A stretch of 64,000 nucleotides of DNA from positions 69,175,683 through 69,239,682 of the forward strand of contig NW_023601433.1 of assembly GCF_014898055.3 (NCBI RefSeq). Reading direction: 5' to 3'. The position numbers and the translations under genes were made by a program. The notes beneath the pieces were generated by a model, which saw only the letters and a list, made by a program, of their open reading frames with translations, had not been told where the DNA came from and did not search any database. This document shows positions 33,475 to 43,699 of this stretch, one piece after another (positions within the stretch are counted from its first letter, which is position 1; every line of letters starts with the position of its first letter). Origin of the DNA: Talpa occidentalis. Its lineage: Eukaryota > Chordata > Mammalia > Eulipotyphla > Talpidae.

Positions 33475-33544
33475 ACCCACCCCTCTGGCCTGCACCCTAG
33501 ATCTTGCATGCATAAATAAAAATAAATCAAAAAAAAAAAAAAAA
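33213..33544 (+). mobile_element. tRNA-derived SINE (subfamily B) with internal microsatellite
   Basis: Head GGGCATCCCTGGTGTTGCAGGGGTTAAAA, body 'acagacctcacctgtctcacccactgctcctctcag', then a CT/AC microsatellite at 33414-33476 that has expanded from the 'gaatcctctcaccc' site, then tail TGCATGCATAAATAAAAATAAATC and a long A-run to 33544. Corresponds to 50741-51073. Confidence 0.9.
33414..33476 (+). repeat. Compound (CT)n(AC)n microsatellite
   Basis: 37 bases of alternating CT followed by 26 bases of AC. In copy 2 (50942-51004) the split is 29 and 34 bases, yet the total is 63 in both. Confidence 0.95.
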
Positions 33545-34699
33545 CAATAGTCATCAGCTCAATACCATCCAGCAATCATGATCTCTTTGGGAGACACACG
33601 CTTATGCAGTCTGAGTGGGGCAGAGGTGAGTGCCTCTCCGGATGGCCCAACTAGCCACCAACAGCACCAGGTGTGTCAGCTCAGTGTCTGCCCAGCAATG
33701 AGTATTCTTGATGGTAGGCAGCTCTTTCCCAGCTACAGTGGTTAGGCTTGCTTACACTTTCTGGTGCTCTGTGTCTCACCTCCTCATCGAATGCCTATTG
33801 TCAAGTTCACAGTTCTCTTTTAAGTATGGGCGCTCCCTTGCTGATGATTATCTCCTATGTCCAGAGAAAAAGAAAAGACTAGGCAGCTGTTAGTCTGCGT
33901 CTGCCATCTTCATTCAATTATCCATTAGGTCTCTTTGGATGTATTCATGTTTCATCCTTGGATTGGAGGGCAGGGTCATGGAGATAGGTATGTTCTTTAC
34001 AATTAATCTGTAACACAATCTGCATTTTTCTTATATAACAAGTTATGAATTTAGATAAACTAGAAAATAGAACTTTCACAAAGAGAACATGTAAAACCAA
34101 GCACTATCATATTTTATACTAATATTATAGTTCTGCTAGTGAAAATTCATATCTAGTGAGAGAATTTTAGGAAATTATTTCTAAGAGTGAGTTGGTCTTT
34201 GGTGAACATGTACTCCAGTTATGTAATGATTTACATTTGCTGTGACTACTCAAATATAGCCTAATTTCTGTGAAAAGTGGAAATTAGGAAAATTCCATGA
34301 AAAAAGGAAAACTGTGGGTTCTCCCTCAACTCCTCTGTCTCTGATGTTGCTCCCCCTTTTTCTATTCACCATCTGCTTCTCATTCATCTTCACAGAAGAA
34401 AATGATGTGTAAAGAAACAATTGGGCTAAACTACTCTGTGTCCTAAAAATAATTACCCCAAATCATTATTCTCTATGTTTCAGAAATTATACAAAATACT
34501 TAATAACTAAAAATAATAGAATGTAAAATAGGTCACTGGTTGATACTAGATGCTAGTACGGGAAACCTCTTCACACAATTCCTGAGCAATGCTCAACCAA
34601 CCACTCCTTGGTTATTCTTAGCACCAGGGAGCTCACTCTATTTTAGGAATCAACCAATTTTACTAAAATCCAGTTAGACTGAAATCTTTCTTACAATGA
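33545..34699. other. Nothing recognised
   Basis: One substitution between copies is visible at 33756 (CTTTCTGG versus CATTCTGG at 51285). The rest is unassigned. Corresponds to 51074-52228. Confidence 0.4.
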
Positions 34700-34930
34700 A
34701 TCAAAATGAGTCCACTCACTGGCACTAATTCTGTACTTCCTAACGACACAGAATAAATCTATTCTATATTCTATTTGAGAGCCTTTCACATATATTAAGG
34801 CAACTGCCATGTCTCTTCAAACTTTGCAAACTAAATATCTCCAGTTCCCTCAAATGCAATTCTTATAGGACACAGCTTCTACAGTCACCATCTTTATGAC
34901 AATATATCCCCTCTGGGCCCTGAAGTGACA
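34700..34930 (-). mobile_element. Possible CR1/L3-type LINE relic
   Basis: 'gacacagaataaatctattc', 'ggcaactgccatgtctcttcaaactttgcaaactaaatatctccagttccctcaaatgcaattcttataggacac' and 'cccctctgggccctg' parallel the complement of the CR1/L3 3' region (atgtc.cctc...ctccaggctaaa.atccccagttcc). Very diverged; a tentative call. Corresponds to 52229-52459. Confidence 0.4.
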
Positions 34931-35890
34931 GCCATCTCTTTCTGAGTGACACCTATGCTGAAGGATCTTGTAGAGCAGAACAGCCACACAGGTTGTTCTC
35001 GTGCTTATTTTTAATGACAAACACTTTATTTTTACACAGAGGACAATGAGTGGAGGTGATGCATGTGTGGAATGTGTGTTGTTTTAAAGTAGTGGGACAT
35101 TTCAATATAGGTGGAATATTTATGTTTGACTTATATGAGTGATTTTCATTTGTGGGACTTGAAATGTGTTGAAGCCCAGTGGAATTATTGAGTAATAAAT
35201 GGGAGGGGTTTAAATTCCATCAGAGTAAAATGGGAAAATGTTTCCCTTTTTCACTTTTTATGTAGCAATTGTACCTTAATCTGCTTTTAGGAATAGCTGT
35301 TGTAGCAGATTTGCACTTTATATTATATCTTTTTTTTTTTAGTATACATAGCAAAATCCTTTACATGAAGCTTGTAAAACCCCAGATCTTTCTTCTAATG
35401 CAAATAAGGTTCCATTTGTATAGCACCTTTAGACTGTCACTCACACTGACTAAGCACCTTCCAAGGGCACAGCCCTCAACTCCATGTTTCTGAGGGTTCA
35501 CATAAAGCAGACACTCCTGCCCTTCCTCAACAAAGTCTTAAAACACTGACTGCTGTCAGGGCAGATTTCCAGCTAAGGGGGAGGTCACAGGTAAACAGGA
35601 TGGGTCAAAGGGAAACAGGAAAGTTGACTTCATAAGAAGTATCAGATTTAAAACCAGGAGCAGCATAGAGTGACTCTTTTACTTACTTATGATCTTTGCT
35701 AAGTTTTGGACCCTGGCCCCATAATCATTCAAATATAAAGGAAATCACAGATGCATTTGTGAATTCTGCTGTTGGTTGGTGCAGGGAAAAACTATATTAT
35801 CTCAGAAAAATATACATATAACATTTATGAATATTACATAGATATATATAACAATTATAAAATTAGTGTCTCTATAAATAGGGAAAGAGG
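34931..35890. other. Nothing recognised
   Basis: AT-rich with a T-run at 35331-35340; no supported feature. Corresponds to 52460-53423. Confidence 0.4.
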
Positions 35891-35909
35891 TATGCTGAAA
35901 TATTTTTTA

Positions 35910-36167
35910 AAGATTTATTATTTATTCATTCAAGAACTGGGGTACAGGGCAGAGGTGTGGAGAGTGAGAGAGCCCATCAGAGACAGAATGGGGAACAGAA
36001 CAGGCAGATTGACTGAAATATACTGCTGAGGGAAGCAGCGGGCGAGTCAGGAGAGGTCTGCTGTGCCATGTGGGTCACCTCCCTGGCCGGGGATCGAACT
36101 TGTGCTGCAGTCGCTGTGGATAGCTTCATAGGCTGCATCCTAACCCCTTGCACCACCAGGGAGGCCC
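35910..36167 (-). mobile_element. tRNA-derived SINE (subfamily B)
   Basis: Reverse SINE; head complement CACCACCAGGGAGGCCC ends at 36167, B-box complement GGGGATCGAACTTG near 36088. Flanks CTGAAATATTTTTTA (35895) and CTGAAATAATGTTTTA (36168) mark an imperfect target-site duplication. Corresponds to 53439-53696, with one substitution in the tail (TTCATTC here, TGCATTC in copy 2). Confidence 0.9.
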
Positions 36168-36182
36168 CTGAAATAATGTTTT

Positions 36183-36679
36183 AAATCACTGATCAAAAAG
36201 TTGTATCTGAAAGAAAGCAGGAGACACTCAAGAAGAGGCTCCTTTCCAGTCTCTGCTCTCCATTTATCTTTGATTTAAAAGAGGAAATGTTTTATTAAAA
36301 AGTGAACACTTGGGGTCATCATTTACCCAACTGTCACTGTAGCAAGTCTTCCATTTCCACTGTGTATCCTATAAAACCACAGGCAACCCCTTATAGTCGA
36401 GTAATTTTGATGTTCCAAGAAGATTTACCTTGTGTTATCCCTGCAGTGAAAGGAACTCCAGTTGAGATAGGTCCCAATTGCATATATAAGAACTCTACTC
36501 AGTTTCACAGTTTGGCTGGAAAAAGCTTACTTAGTATCCCTTCCAAGACATTCTTTTTAGAATTTTCTTTACAATTCTTCAAGTGCTTCCACTATTATAA
36601 TTACCTGTTATTTTATAATTTTTAATTTATTTCAACAAATAACCTGCATATATGATTTTAAAAATCAGAGTATTAATAC
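36183..36679. other. Nothing recognised
   Basis: A 107-codon frame at 36302-36625 has no domain and AT-rich codons; not a gene. Corresponds to 53712-54208. Confidence 0.4.
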
Positions 36680-36695
36680 ATACTTCTAATATTTG

Positions 36696-36986
36696 TTTTT
36701 TTTTAAGAGGCATGTATTATTTGTTTGTTTGTTTGTTTGTTTATACAAGCACTGGGTACAGTCAGAAGCGCGGGAGGGTGAGAGAATTCACCAGAACCAG
36801 AGCGGGGAGCAGAGCAGGCAGAAGGACCGAAGTACACTGCTGAGGGGAGCAGCGGGCGGCAGGAGAGGTCTGCGCGCCATGTGGGACCCTCCTCAGGTGG
36901 CCGGGGAGCAGCCAGGGATCGAACCGGCTCCGCCGCGGGCAGCTTCTCAACCCAGCGCTCAACCGCTGCGCCACTGGGGAGGCCCC
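36696..36986 (-). mobile_element. tRNA-derived SINE (subfamily A), young copy
   Basis: Reverse SINE with a (TTTG)n-modified tail (36718-36741), ACAAGCACTGGGTACAGTCAGAAGCGCGGGAGG and head complement GCGCCACTGGGGAGGCCCC. A perfect 16-base target-site duplication ATACTTCTAATATTTG flanks it (36680-36695 and 36987-37002). CpG sites are well kept, so this is among the youngest SINEs here. It has an internal duplication-like GGGGAGCAGCCAGGGATCG. The 163-codon minus frame at 36703-37194 is read-through of the SINE. Corresponds to 54225-54515. Confidence 0.95.
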
Positions 36987-37002
36987 ATACTTCTAATATT
37001 TG

Positions 37003-37375
37003 ATTTACTAGCCTAAAGAGTGCCTTTTGACACTCCATTTGAAAAACAAAAAAAATCAATATACTTGCTGTAATTTCCATTCTTCCTCCCTTCACACACA
37101 CTTTCCAGTCATTGTTAAGAATATTGCTATTTTTCAGTGAACATTGTTCATAACATTGAAATTTTGAAATTATAATTCCAACACATGACTTCATTTCAGT
37201 AGTAAGTGAGTTCTGTTCTCATGTATTCCCTTTTACATCTCCTTTTTCAATCTTCCCTTGAATGACTGGGGTTTGAACTTCCAGTAGTCCCTCAGAAGGA
37301 TTCACAGAAAATATTTTCTTCTGTTCTTAATGTTGAAAATCCTTTGCTTTATACTTGAAGACAGTGTAGAGTGTA
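37003..37375. other. Nothing recognised
   Basis: Short AT-rich spacer between SINEs. Corresponds to 54532-54904. Confidence 0.4.
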
Positions 37376-37600
37376 ATTTTTTTTTAAGATTTATTTATTT
37401 ATGCATGAAGAATTGGCATGTAGACCAGAGGTGCGGGGTATGAGAGGATTTGCCAGAGAGAGAGTGGGAAACAGAACAGGCAGATCTACTGAAATACACT
37501 GCTGAGGGGAGCAGCTGGCAAGACAGGAGGGGTCTGTTGCGCCATATGTGGGTTAGGTTCCCAGCCAGGGATTGTACTCAGGCCATTGCGGTGATAGCAC
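37376..37600 (-). mobile_element. tRNA-derived SINE (subfamily B), head missing
   Basis: Reverse SINE tail and body are present (TTTTTTTTAAGATTTATTTATTTATGCATGAAGAATTGGCATGTAGACC ... GGGGAGCAGCTGGCAAGACAGG), but the tRNA-like head is cut off after 'ccattgcggtgatagcactgag'. That is 5' truncation of the element. The phrase 'gccattgc..ggtgatag' recurs in the SINE at 60253-60520, so both derive from one variant source. Corresponds to 54905-55129. Confidence 0.8.
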
Positions 37601-37691
37601 TGAGAGCATTTTATTTCAGAAAGGCACTTTGAATTATCTTTGGATATAATTACAGCTTTTTCTATTGCTTGGTTTTCTCCAAAAAACCTAT

Positions 37692-37963
37692 TTTTTTAAG
37701 ATTTATTTACTTATGCATACAAGAGCTGGGGTGCAGGCCAGAGATGCGGGGAATGGGGCTTGAGAGGATTCGCCAGAGACAGAGTGGGGAGCAGAACAGG
37801 CAGATCTATCTGAAATACTCTGCTGAGGGGAGCAGCGGGCGAGACAGGAGAGGTCTGCTGCGCCATGTGGGTTAGATCCCTGGCTGGGGATCAAACTCAT
37901 GTTGCAGTGGCTGCAGATAGCTTCATAGTGCTGTATCTTAACCCTTGTGCCACCAGGGAGGCC
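37692..37963 (-). mobile_element. tRNA-derived SINE (subfamily B)
   Basis: Reverse SINE with tail TTTTTTTAAGATTTATTTACTTATGCATACAAGAGCTGGGG and head complement CACCAGGGAGGCC. Flanks CTCCAAAAAACCTAT (37677) and CTCCAGAGATACCTAT (37964) indicate the target site. 'ACCCTTGTGCC' here is 'ACCCCTTGTGCC' in copy 2 (55221-55492), a one-base homopolymer difference. Confidence 0.9.
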
Positions 37964-37980
37964 CTCCAGAGATACCTATT

Positions 37981-39259
37981 ATTTAGAAATTGGATCTTCT
38001 TTGTCTTCTTTAACTTTTTAATCTCATTATTTTTTCAGTTTTCTTTTCTCCAGTTTCAGTTTTTCCCCAGTTCTCTCAACACTGCACTTTATGACTAGAT
38101 TTTGCTTCCAGCAATCTCTCCTCTTTTCCTCATCAATGTTACCTCATTCCTAAGATCCCTTTATCTATGAGTGTTTTGAAATTTTCTTCACAGTGCAGAT
38201 CCTCCAGCATAGCCAGTGTCTTTAGGGCCTGTTCATGAACAACTTCTGAAAACCTGACCATGGATTCTGTCTTTCATTCAGTTTTTCCTCACCTTCCTCT
38301 TTGGTCATGACATTATTGGTTCCATTGAGCACTTTTCTCTCTTACATGTGCTCATGTAACTTTCACAGCTGACTGAGCTAACCATAATTAAACTCCTCTC
38401 AGTTTCTTCCTCTTCCCTGCCTCCCAAGACATTTATTTCCTTTTTTCAGTTTGGAGGGTCCAGCTTCTAGAAAATATCTCTGTCTATACTTCTTTGTCTC
38501 CCTTCGCTAATCAATTCCTTTTGTTCTTAACTGTTTCCATCTAATTATGAATCACCCCATCAGCAGAGAAAGGAAAATACCCTTGAGAATTCAAGGGTAT
38601 GACCTAAAGAGGTTGACCTTATAGGTCAATTTCTTTGAAATCCAGCACTTAATCTTAAAAAATAAAGCAATATTTTTTATTCCAATCCATAACACCTACC
38701 TTTGTTTTAAAGTTTTCGTTTGGAGTGTTTTGAAATACTTAGCTATAAAATTCCTTAGTTCTCTATCTTACCTCCATCTTTGCATAAAACTTAAATCTTC
38801 AAGAGATAAGCTGTAATAATAAGGTTTCACTTACTTTCTAGTATGTGTGGGGGGAGATCCTCAGAGGCATGAGGATCACAATCTTGATTAAGCCACTTAT
38901 TTTAAAGGGTCCCTCATTTGCATCTTTGAATCTCTCTCCACTGGCACAAGACTAGGTGCATATTTGGCATCCATTAATTATTTGTGGAATTGACTGGAAT
39001 TGAACCTGAAAGATTTCTTCACCGTATTGAATATACTGTTGTCTGTTTTAGTTTATTCTCAGTGTAGGTTTAACCAAAATGCTTTCTTCTTTGTACTGCA
39101 GGAAAGATGCAGGTGGGCCTGAAGGTATCAGCTGCAATATGTTTATATATTAATCATCAGAAGTCAGCTATTGAAAAAGATATTTCCTGGTCATATCTAC
39201 CAGCCTCAAGGAGAATAGACTATTTTCTTGAGCCTGAGTGAGGGAGTACTGGTAGACCA
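37981..39259. other. Nothing recognised; copy-to-copy indels become frequent
   Basis: T/C-rich to 38560. Against copy 2 I see single-base indels at 38055, 38132, 38176, 38710 and 38778, nearly all in runs of two to four equal bases. Corresponds to 55510-56788. Confidence 0.5.
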
Positions 39260-39490
39260 TTTAGGAGCTTGGAAGCTTGGGATCTGAGATCAAACTGCCT
39301 GATTTTGGTCTCTGGTGTTTGTGAATCCATGGACTTGTTATTTGATCTCTCAAGCCTTCATGTTCCTCATGGTATTGGGATGATAATAATATCTACCTCA
39401 TCAGGTAGCTGAGAGGATAAATGATGTTGCCTGTGCAAATGTTCACCATAACTCCTGAGACCAAGTATGCACTCATTAAATAGCAGCTGT
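39260..39490 (-). mobile_element. MIR SINE relic
   Basis: 'cttgggatctgagatcaaactgcctgattttggtctctggtg', 'catggacttgttatttgatctctcaagccttcatgttcctcatggtattgggatgataataatatctacctcatcaggtagctgagaggataaatgatg' and 'gcactcattaaatagcagctgttc' is the complement of MIR in full order. Corresponds to 56789-57019. Confidence 0.8.
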
Positions 39491-40990
39491 TCTTACTACT
39501 AAATGGCTGACTGAAGGACTAGAGAGATCACAGGATGAACTCAAATCATTTCGTTTAAAAATGCTTTGAAAATGTGACCCAGAGGCTAGAGAGCAGTTCT
39601 TGACAATAATTAATTGCCTTGGTGTATAACACCATGCTTCCATAATGAATAAATTATTACAAGTCTTTCCCCATTCTCAACTCTTCCTCCAAACTCAGAT
39701 GCACAAGCAATCTTACCCAGAAATATTCAAATAATTTAGGGAAGAAGATTTTTTCCTGCTATTCCTGTGTTGCAGTCCTTTCTCATCCCTACTTACAAAT
39801 CCTGAATTCCCCTGGACCCCTTGATGTTCATGGAAATTGAACCACCTACTCTCTTGGGAGAATGGGAATAACTTTGGACTCCCTCTGAGCTTTAGAAGTT
39901 AGCTTTAGGGCTTCACCACAGCAGGATTACCCTGGCTGACAAACATATGGAGTCCAGCAAGTTCTTCTCACAGATTGCCCATTCCCCATATGTCCTGGGA
40001 GAGCCCACTGCTATCTAAGAACTCCAGAATTAGAACGGGTCATTGAGGATGCCATGTTTGAGGGTAGGCAGACTGCTGACTAGTTATTTTCTAAAATCTT
40101 CCCATCCTTTGGCATATACTCCAAGAATTGCCCAGCCAAAACTCTCTAATTAGCTACCATATGGATGGAATCTATAGGAAAAGAATGCACAATCTTTTTC
40201 AGTTAAGTGTTCTTATGTACAGATGATTTCATGAAGTGAAAAGGATAACAATTTGTCATACTGTTCTTTTAAAATATTACCAGGTAGCCTTGTATCACAC
40301 AGTCTGTTTTTTTTCATAGCACAGTATTACTCTGTCTAATGTGTAAAGATCATGTTTATTCATTGGGTTAGTGTAAGAAACATTTAATGGGAAGAATAGG
40401 AAAGTTCTCTATTCAGGAGAGGTACTTGTAGCTTTTGAAATCCCACAAAAATAGTCCAGATGGGGACCGAAATTAAAGCATGAAACAATCATCCTGACTT
40501 ATTTTCCAGCACCATCCCTACAAGGCTAAGGGCTTCACATCCCTCATGTCCATGCATGAGCTTCTAAGAAAAGCATTTGAGACAGCTGACATGGAGTCAT
40601 GCTGGAGCCCTCCAACCAGAGTTAAGGATCACACCCAGAGGAGGACCAGCAAGCTCCCTAATGGACTGGAGAAAAGCATAGGGTCCAATGAATTAATTCT
40701 GTGTTCATGACCAGAGGTGCTACTTACAATGACAGGTGACATTTATGGCAAGCCCTTAGAATGCTTACATTGAGAATGTCTTAAAAGCTTTGGGGGGGTG
40801 GGAATTGTATGGGGAATATAACCAAAATGAAAATGCATACATTATGCAAAAATGAAAAATGACGTAAGAATTATATAAAATAAATAATTCATTAAAAAAA
40901 AGCTTTGGCTTCAAAGTAACTTGTAATACTTTGAAGTACTTGTCAAACAAATCTTATAGCTCTGGTTCTATAGAATATCTGCTGACTTAT
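39491..40990. other. Nothing recognised, up to the gap
   Basis: No gene or named repeat. Single-base indels against copy 2 continue to the gap (for example CTTCAAAGTAAC versus CTTCAAAAGTAAC, TAATACTTTG versus TAATAACTTTG). Corresponds to 57020-58524. Confidence 0.5.
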
Positions 40991-41090
40991 NNNNNNNNNN
41001 NNNNNNNNNNNNNNNNNNNNNNNNNNNNNNNNNNNNNNNNNNNNNNNNNNNNNNNNNNNNNNNNNNNNNNNNNNNNNNNNNNNNNNNNNN
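40991..41090. other. Assembly gap, 100 N
   Basis: Exactly 100 unknown bases: the conventional fixed-size scaffold gap, so its length carries no information. It joins the end of copy 1 to the middle of L1 ORF2. Confidence 0.99.
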
Positions 41091-42650
41091 GGTTTTGGTA
41101 TTAGTGTAATATTGGCTTCATAGAACGTGTTTGGTATTGTCCCTTCCTTCTCAATTTTTTGGAAGAGTTTGTGAAGGATAGGCACTAATTCGTCTCTGAA
41201 TGTTGGTAGAATTCATTTGTAAATCCATCAGGTCCTGCTTTTGTTTTGGGGAGGTTTTTAATTACCATTTCAATTTCGCTGCTTGTAATTGGTCTGTTTA
41301 GGTGTTCTATTTCTTCTTTATCTAGCTTTGGGTGATTGTTAGAGTGTAGGAATTTGTCCATCTCCTCTAGATTGTTGAACTGTTTCATATAACTGTTCTA
41401 GTAGTTACTGATTATTCTTTTGATTCTGCTGTGGTCCGTTGTGATTTTCTCCTCTTTCATTGTGATCTGTGTATTTGTGTTTCTCCCTTTTTTCCTTTGT
41501 GAGCCTGGCTAGGGTTTGTCTATTTTATTATTTTTTTCAAAGAACCAGCTCTTGGTTTCATTGATCTTTTGGATTGTTTTTTTTTTAGTTTCAATTTCAT
41601 TTATTTCTGCTTGGTTTTTATTATTTCTTTTCTTCTACTGGTTCTTGGGGTTTTTTGTTGTTCTTCCTTTTCTAGATCTGAGCTTTGAGATTAGGTTGTT
41701 TCTTTGAGTTCTTTCTTGTTTTTTGATGTGAGCTTCTATTGCTATATATTTTCCTCTTATTACTGCTTTTGCTGCATCCCATACATTTAGGATATGTGTC
41801 CTCCTTGTCATTCAATTCAAAGATTTTTTAATTTCTTCTTTGATCTCCTCGTTAGTCCAGTGGTCTTCCAGTAGTGTGGCTTTTAATCTCCATGAGGTAG
41901 GATAGTTCCTTGCCTTCTTTTTATGATTTATTTCTAGTTTGATGCCTCGTGGTCAGAAAAGATGGTTGTATTGATTTCAATCTTGGTGTATCTGTTGATG
42001 TTTGTCTTGTGCCCCAGTATGTGATCGATCCTGGAGAATGATCCGTGTGCGCTTGAGAAAAAATGTGTACTCCGTTTTTTTTGGTTTAGTGTTCTATAGA
42101 TGTCTGTTAAGCCCAAATGCTCTAGGTCCTTATTTAGAGCTTTAGTTTCTTTACTTATTTTTTGTCTTGTTGATCTATCCATTGTTGATAGTGGTGTGTT
42201 GAAGTCTCCCACTACATATGTGTTTTCTCTGATGTCTGTTTTCAGAGAGGACAACAGTTGTCTGATATATTTTGGTGCTCTTTCGTTTGGTAAGTATATG
42301 TTAATGAGTGTTATTTCTTCTTGAAGTATTGTCCCCTTAATCATAATGTAGTGACCATTGGGGTCTCTTTTATTTTTTTGAGTTTGAAGTCTGTTTTATC
42401 TGATATAAGTATAGCTGTTCCTGCTTTCTTTTTTGGCCCATTTGCTTGTAGGATTGTTTTCCATCCTTTGACTTTGAGCCTATTTTTATCTTTTGTAGCT
42501 AAATGTGTTTCCTGGAGACAGCAAAAGGTTGGGTTTTGTTTCTTAATCCAGGCTGCAACTCTGTGTCTTTATTGAAGAGTTTAGTCCATTTACATTTAGA
42601 GTTAATATTGATATGTTAGCATCTGTATTTGCATTATTGTCTCTTTGATT
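41091..42650 (-). pseudogene. L1 ORF2, partial (endonuclease and start of reverse transcriptase), frameshifted
   Basis: L1 ORF2 protein makes the target nick and copies L1 RNA into DNA. The minus strand shows the endonuclease domain at 42344-41934 (INIYLPNERAPKYIRQLL, then VVGDFNTPLS with the catalytic-type GDFN, then RIDHILGHK and the terminal SDHEASN, where family members have SDH as a catalytic motif). The RT-proximal region is at 41388-41185 ([32 protein letters not shown]). A different frame continues at 41185 with [20 protein letters not shown]. The shift between the two is explained by a single missing base in a short A-run near 41210. The catalytic RT core and C-terminus are beyond the gap. 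As read it cannot encode a working protein. Confidence 0.9.
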
Positions 42651-42697
42651 TTAATTTATTCTTTAATAACTTTTTTTTTTTTGGTCTTCTTTCGTTG

Positions 42698-43666
42698 TTA
42701 TTCGTCCCTCTGAGGTTCTGGCTTTAGGATTCCTTGTAGTATTTTTTGGAGTGGGGGTTTAGTCGCAATGAAATTCCGGAGTTTCTCTTTGTCTGGGAAG
42801 GTCCATATTCGTTCTTCATGGAGGAAAGAGAGCTTTGCGGATAGAGTATTCTTGGTTGGCATCTGTTTTCTGGAGTCTGTTGACTATGTCCCTCCACTCT
42901 CTCCTTGCCCGTAGTGTTTCTTCAGAGAAGTCTGATGTCAGCCTGATTGGTTTCCTTTGAATGTTATCTGTTCTCTTGTCAGCTTCATATTTTTCCTTGT
43001 CCTGGATTCTTGGGAGCTTTACTATTATGTGTCTTGCTGTGTTTTTCCTTTCGTCGTGGAAGTTTGGTGTTCTTCTTGCTTCTTGTATATCAATTTTCAG
43101 CTCCTTCTTCTCATTTGGGAAGTTCTCTTCTATTATATCCATGAATATTTTCTCTGTTCCTACATCTCTCTCCTCTCCTTCTGGAATTCCTATAACTCTT
43201 ATATTTCCTTTCCTCATGGAGTCAGATAGTTCCCGAAGTCTTTCTTCATTCTTTTTCCTTCGTACTTCTCTTTCTTTTCTTGTTTGGTTCTTTTTATTTC
43301 TGTGTCTTCAAGATTACTTATTCGTTCTTCCATTTCATCTATTCTGCTTTCATTGCTTTCCCAGAGTTCTTTAGTTCCTCCATTAATTCTTTGATCTCCT
43401 GCATTTCTCTACTTCCCCTTTAGGGACTCAATTCCTTCTTCTGATCTATCACTTTTTTAATCATGGCAATTTTAAATTCTCTTTCTGGAAGGCTCAGAAG
43501 TTCTCCAAGTTGCTGTCGTTGCAATCTGGGGAGTGGTTTTCTTTTTGTGGTGTGCTTCTTTCCTGAGGAGTTTTTTTAGGTTGCGTGTGGTTCTTCTACT
43601 CCCTACTGTCTGTTTTCTAATTTGTCGTATGCGTTGGGACACTGTGTTGCTCGGACTGACTGACAT
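42698..43666 (-). pseudogene. L1 ORF1 (RNA-binding protein), frameshifted
   Basis: L1 ORF1 protein is a trimeric RNA chaperone that coats L1 RNA. The N-terminal piece lies at 43666-43500 (start MSVSPSNTVSQRIRQIRKQ, basic). The coiled-coil part (about 43470-43250) is split over frames with stops around 43412-43425. The RRM-like and C-terminal domains lie at 43217-42816 (MRKGNIRVIGIPEGEERDVG, ENFPNEKKELKIDIQEARRT, then TARHIIVKLPRIQDKEK). A last shift near 42816 moves the C-terminus to another frame ending at about 42698. The 969-base span equals some 320 codons, close to the normal ORF1 length, so the breaks are small indels and not deletions. Confidence 0.9.
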
Positions 43667-43699
43667 CTGGGTGAACTTCTCCGCTCCCCTCTGGCTCTT

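Larger units (their letters stand above)
27202..40990 (+). repeat. 13.8-kb block, copy 1 (direct repeat of 44733-58524)
   Basis: Every landmark of this block reappears in the same order and orientation 17,528-17,534 bases downstream. From 27202 to about 37900 the copies differ by a handful of substitutions and a few single-base indels. From 38000 to the gap, single-base indels in short homopolymers become frequent. Copy 1 stops at GCTGACTTAT, directly followed by the run of N. Copy 2 continues past the same point into TCGAGAGAATAG. I infer an uncollapsed second haplotype and not a biological tandem duplication. Confidence 0.95.

Noticed and set aside
36703..37194. 163-codon minus-strand open frame (also 54232-54723)
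   Set aside because: Two thirds of it is the SINE read through its tRNA-like head and body. The same peptide phrases (AQRLSAGLRS, CSAPRSGSGEFSHPPALL) recur from other SINE copies.
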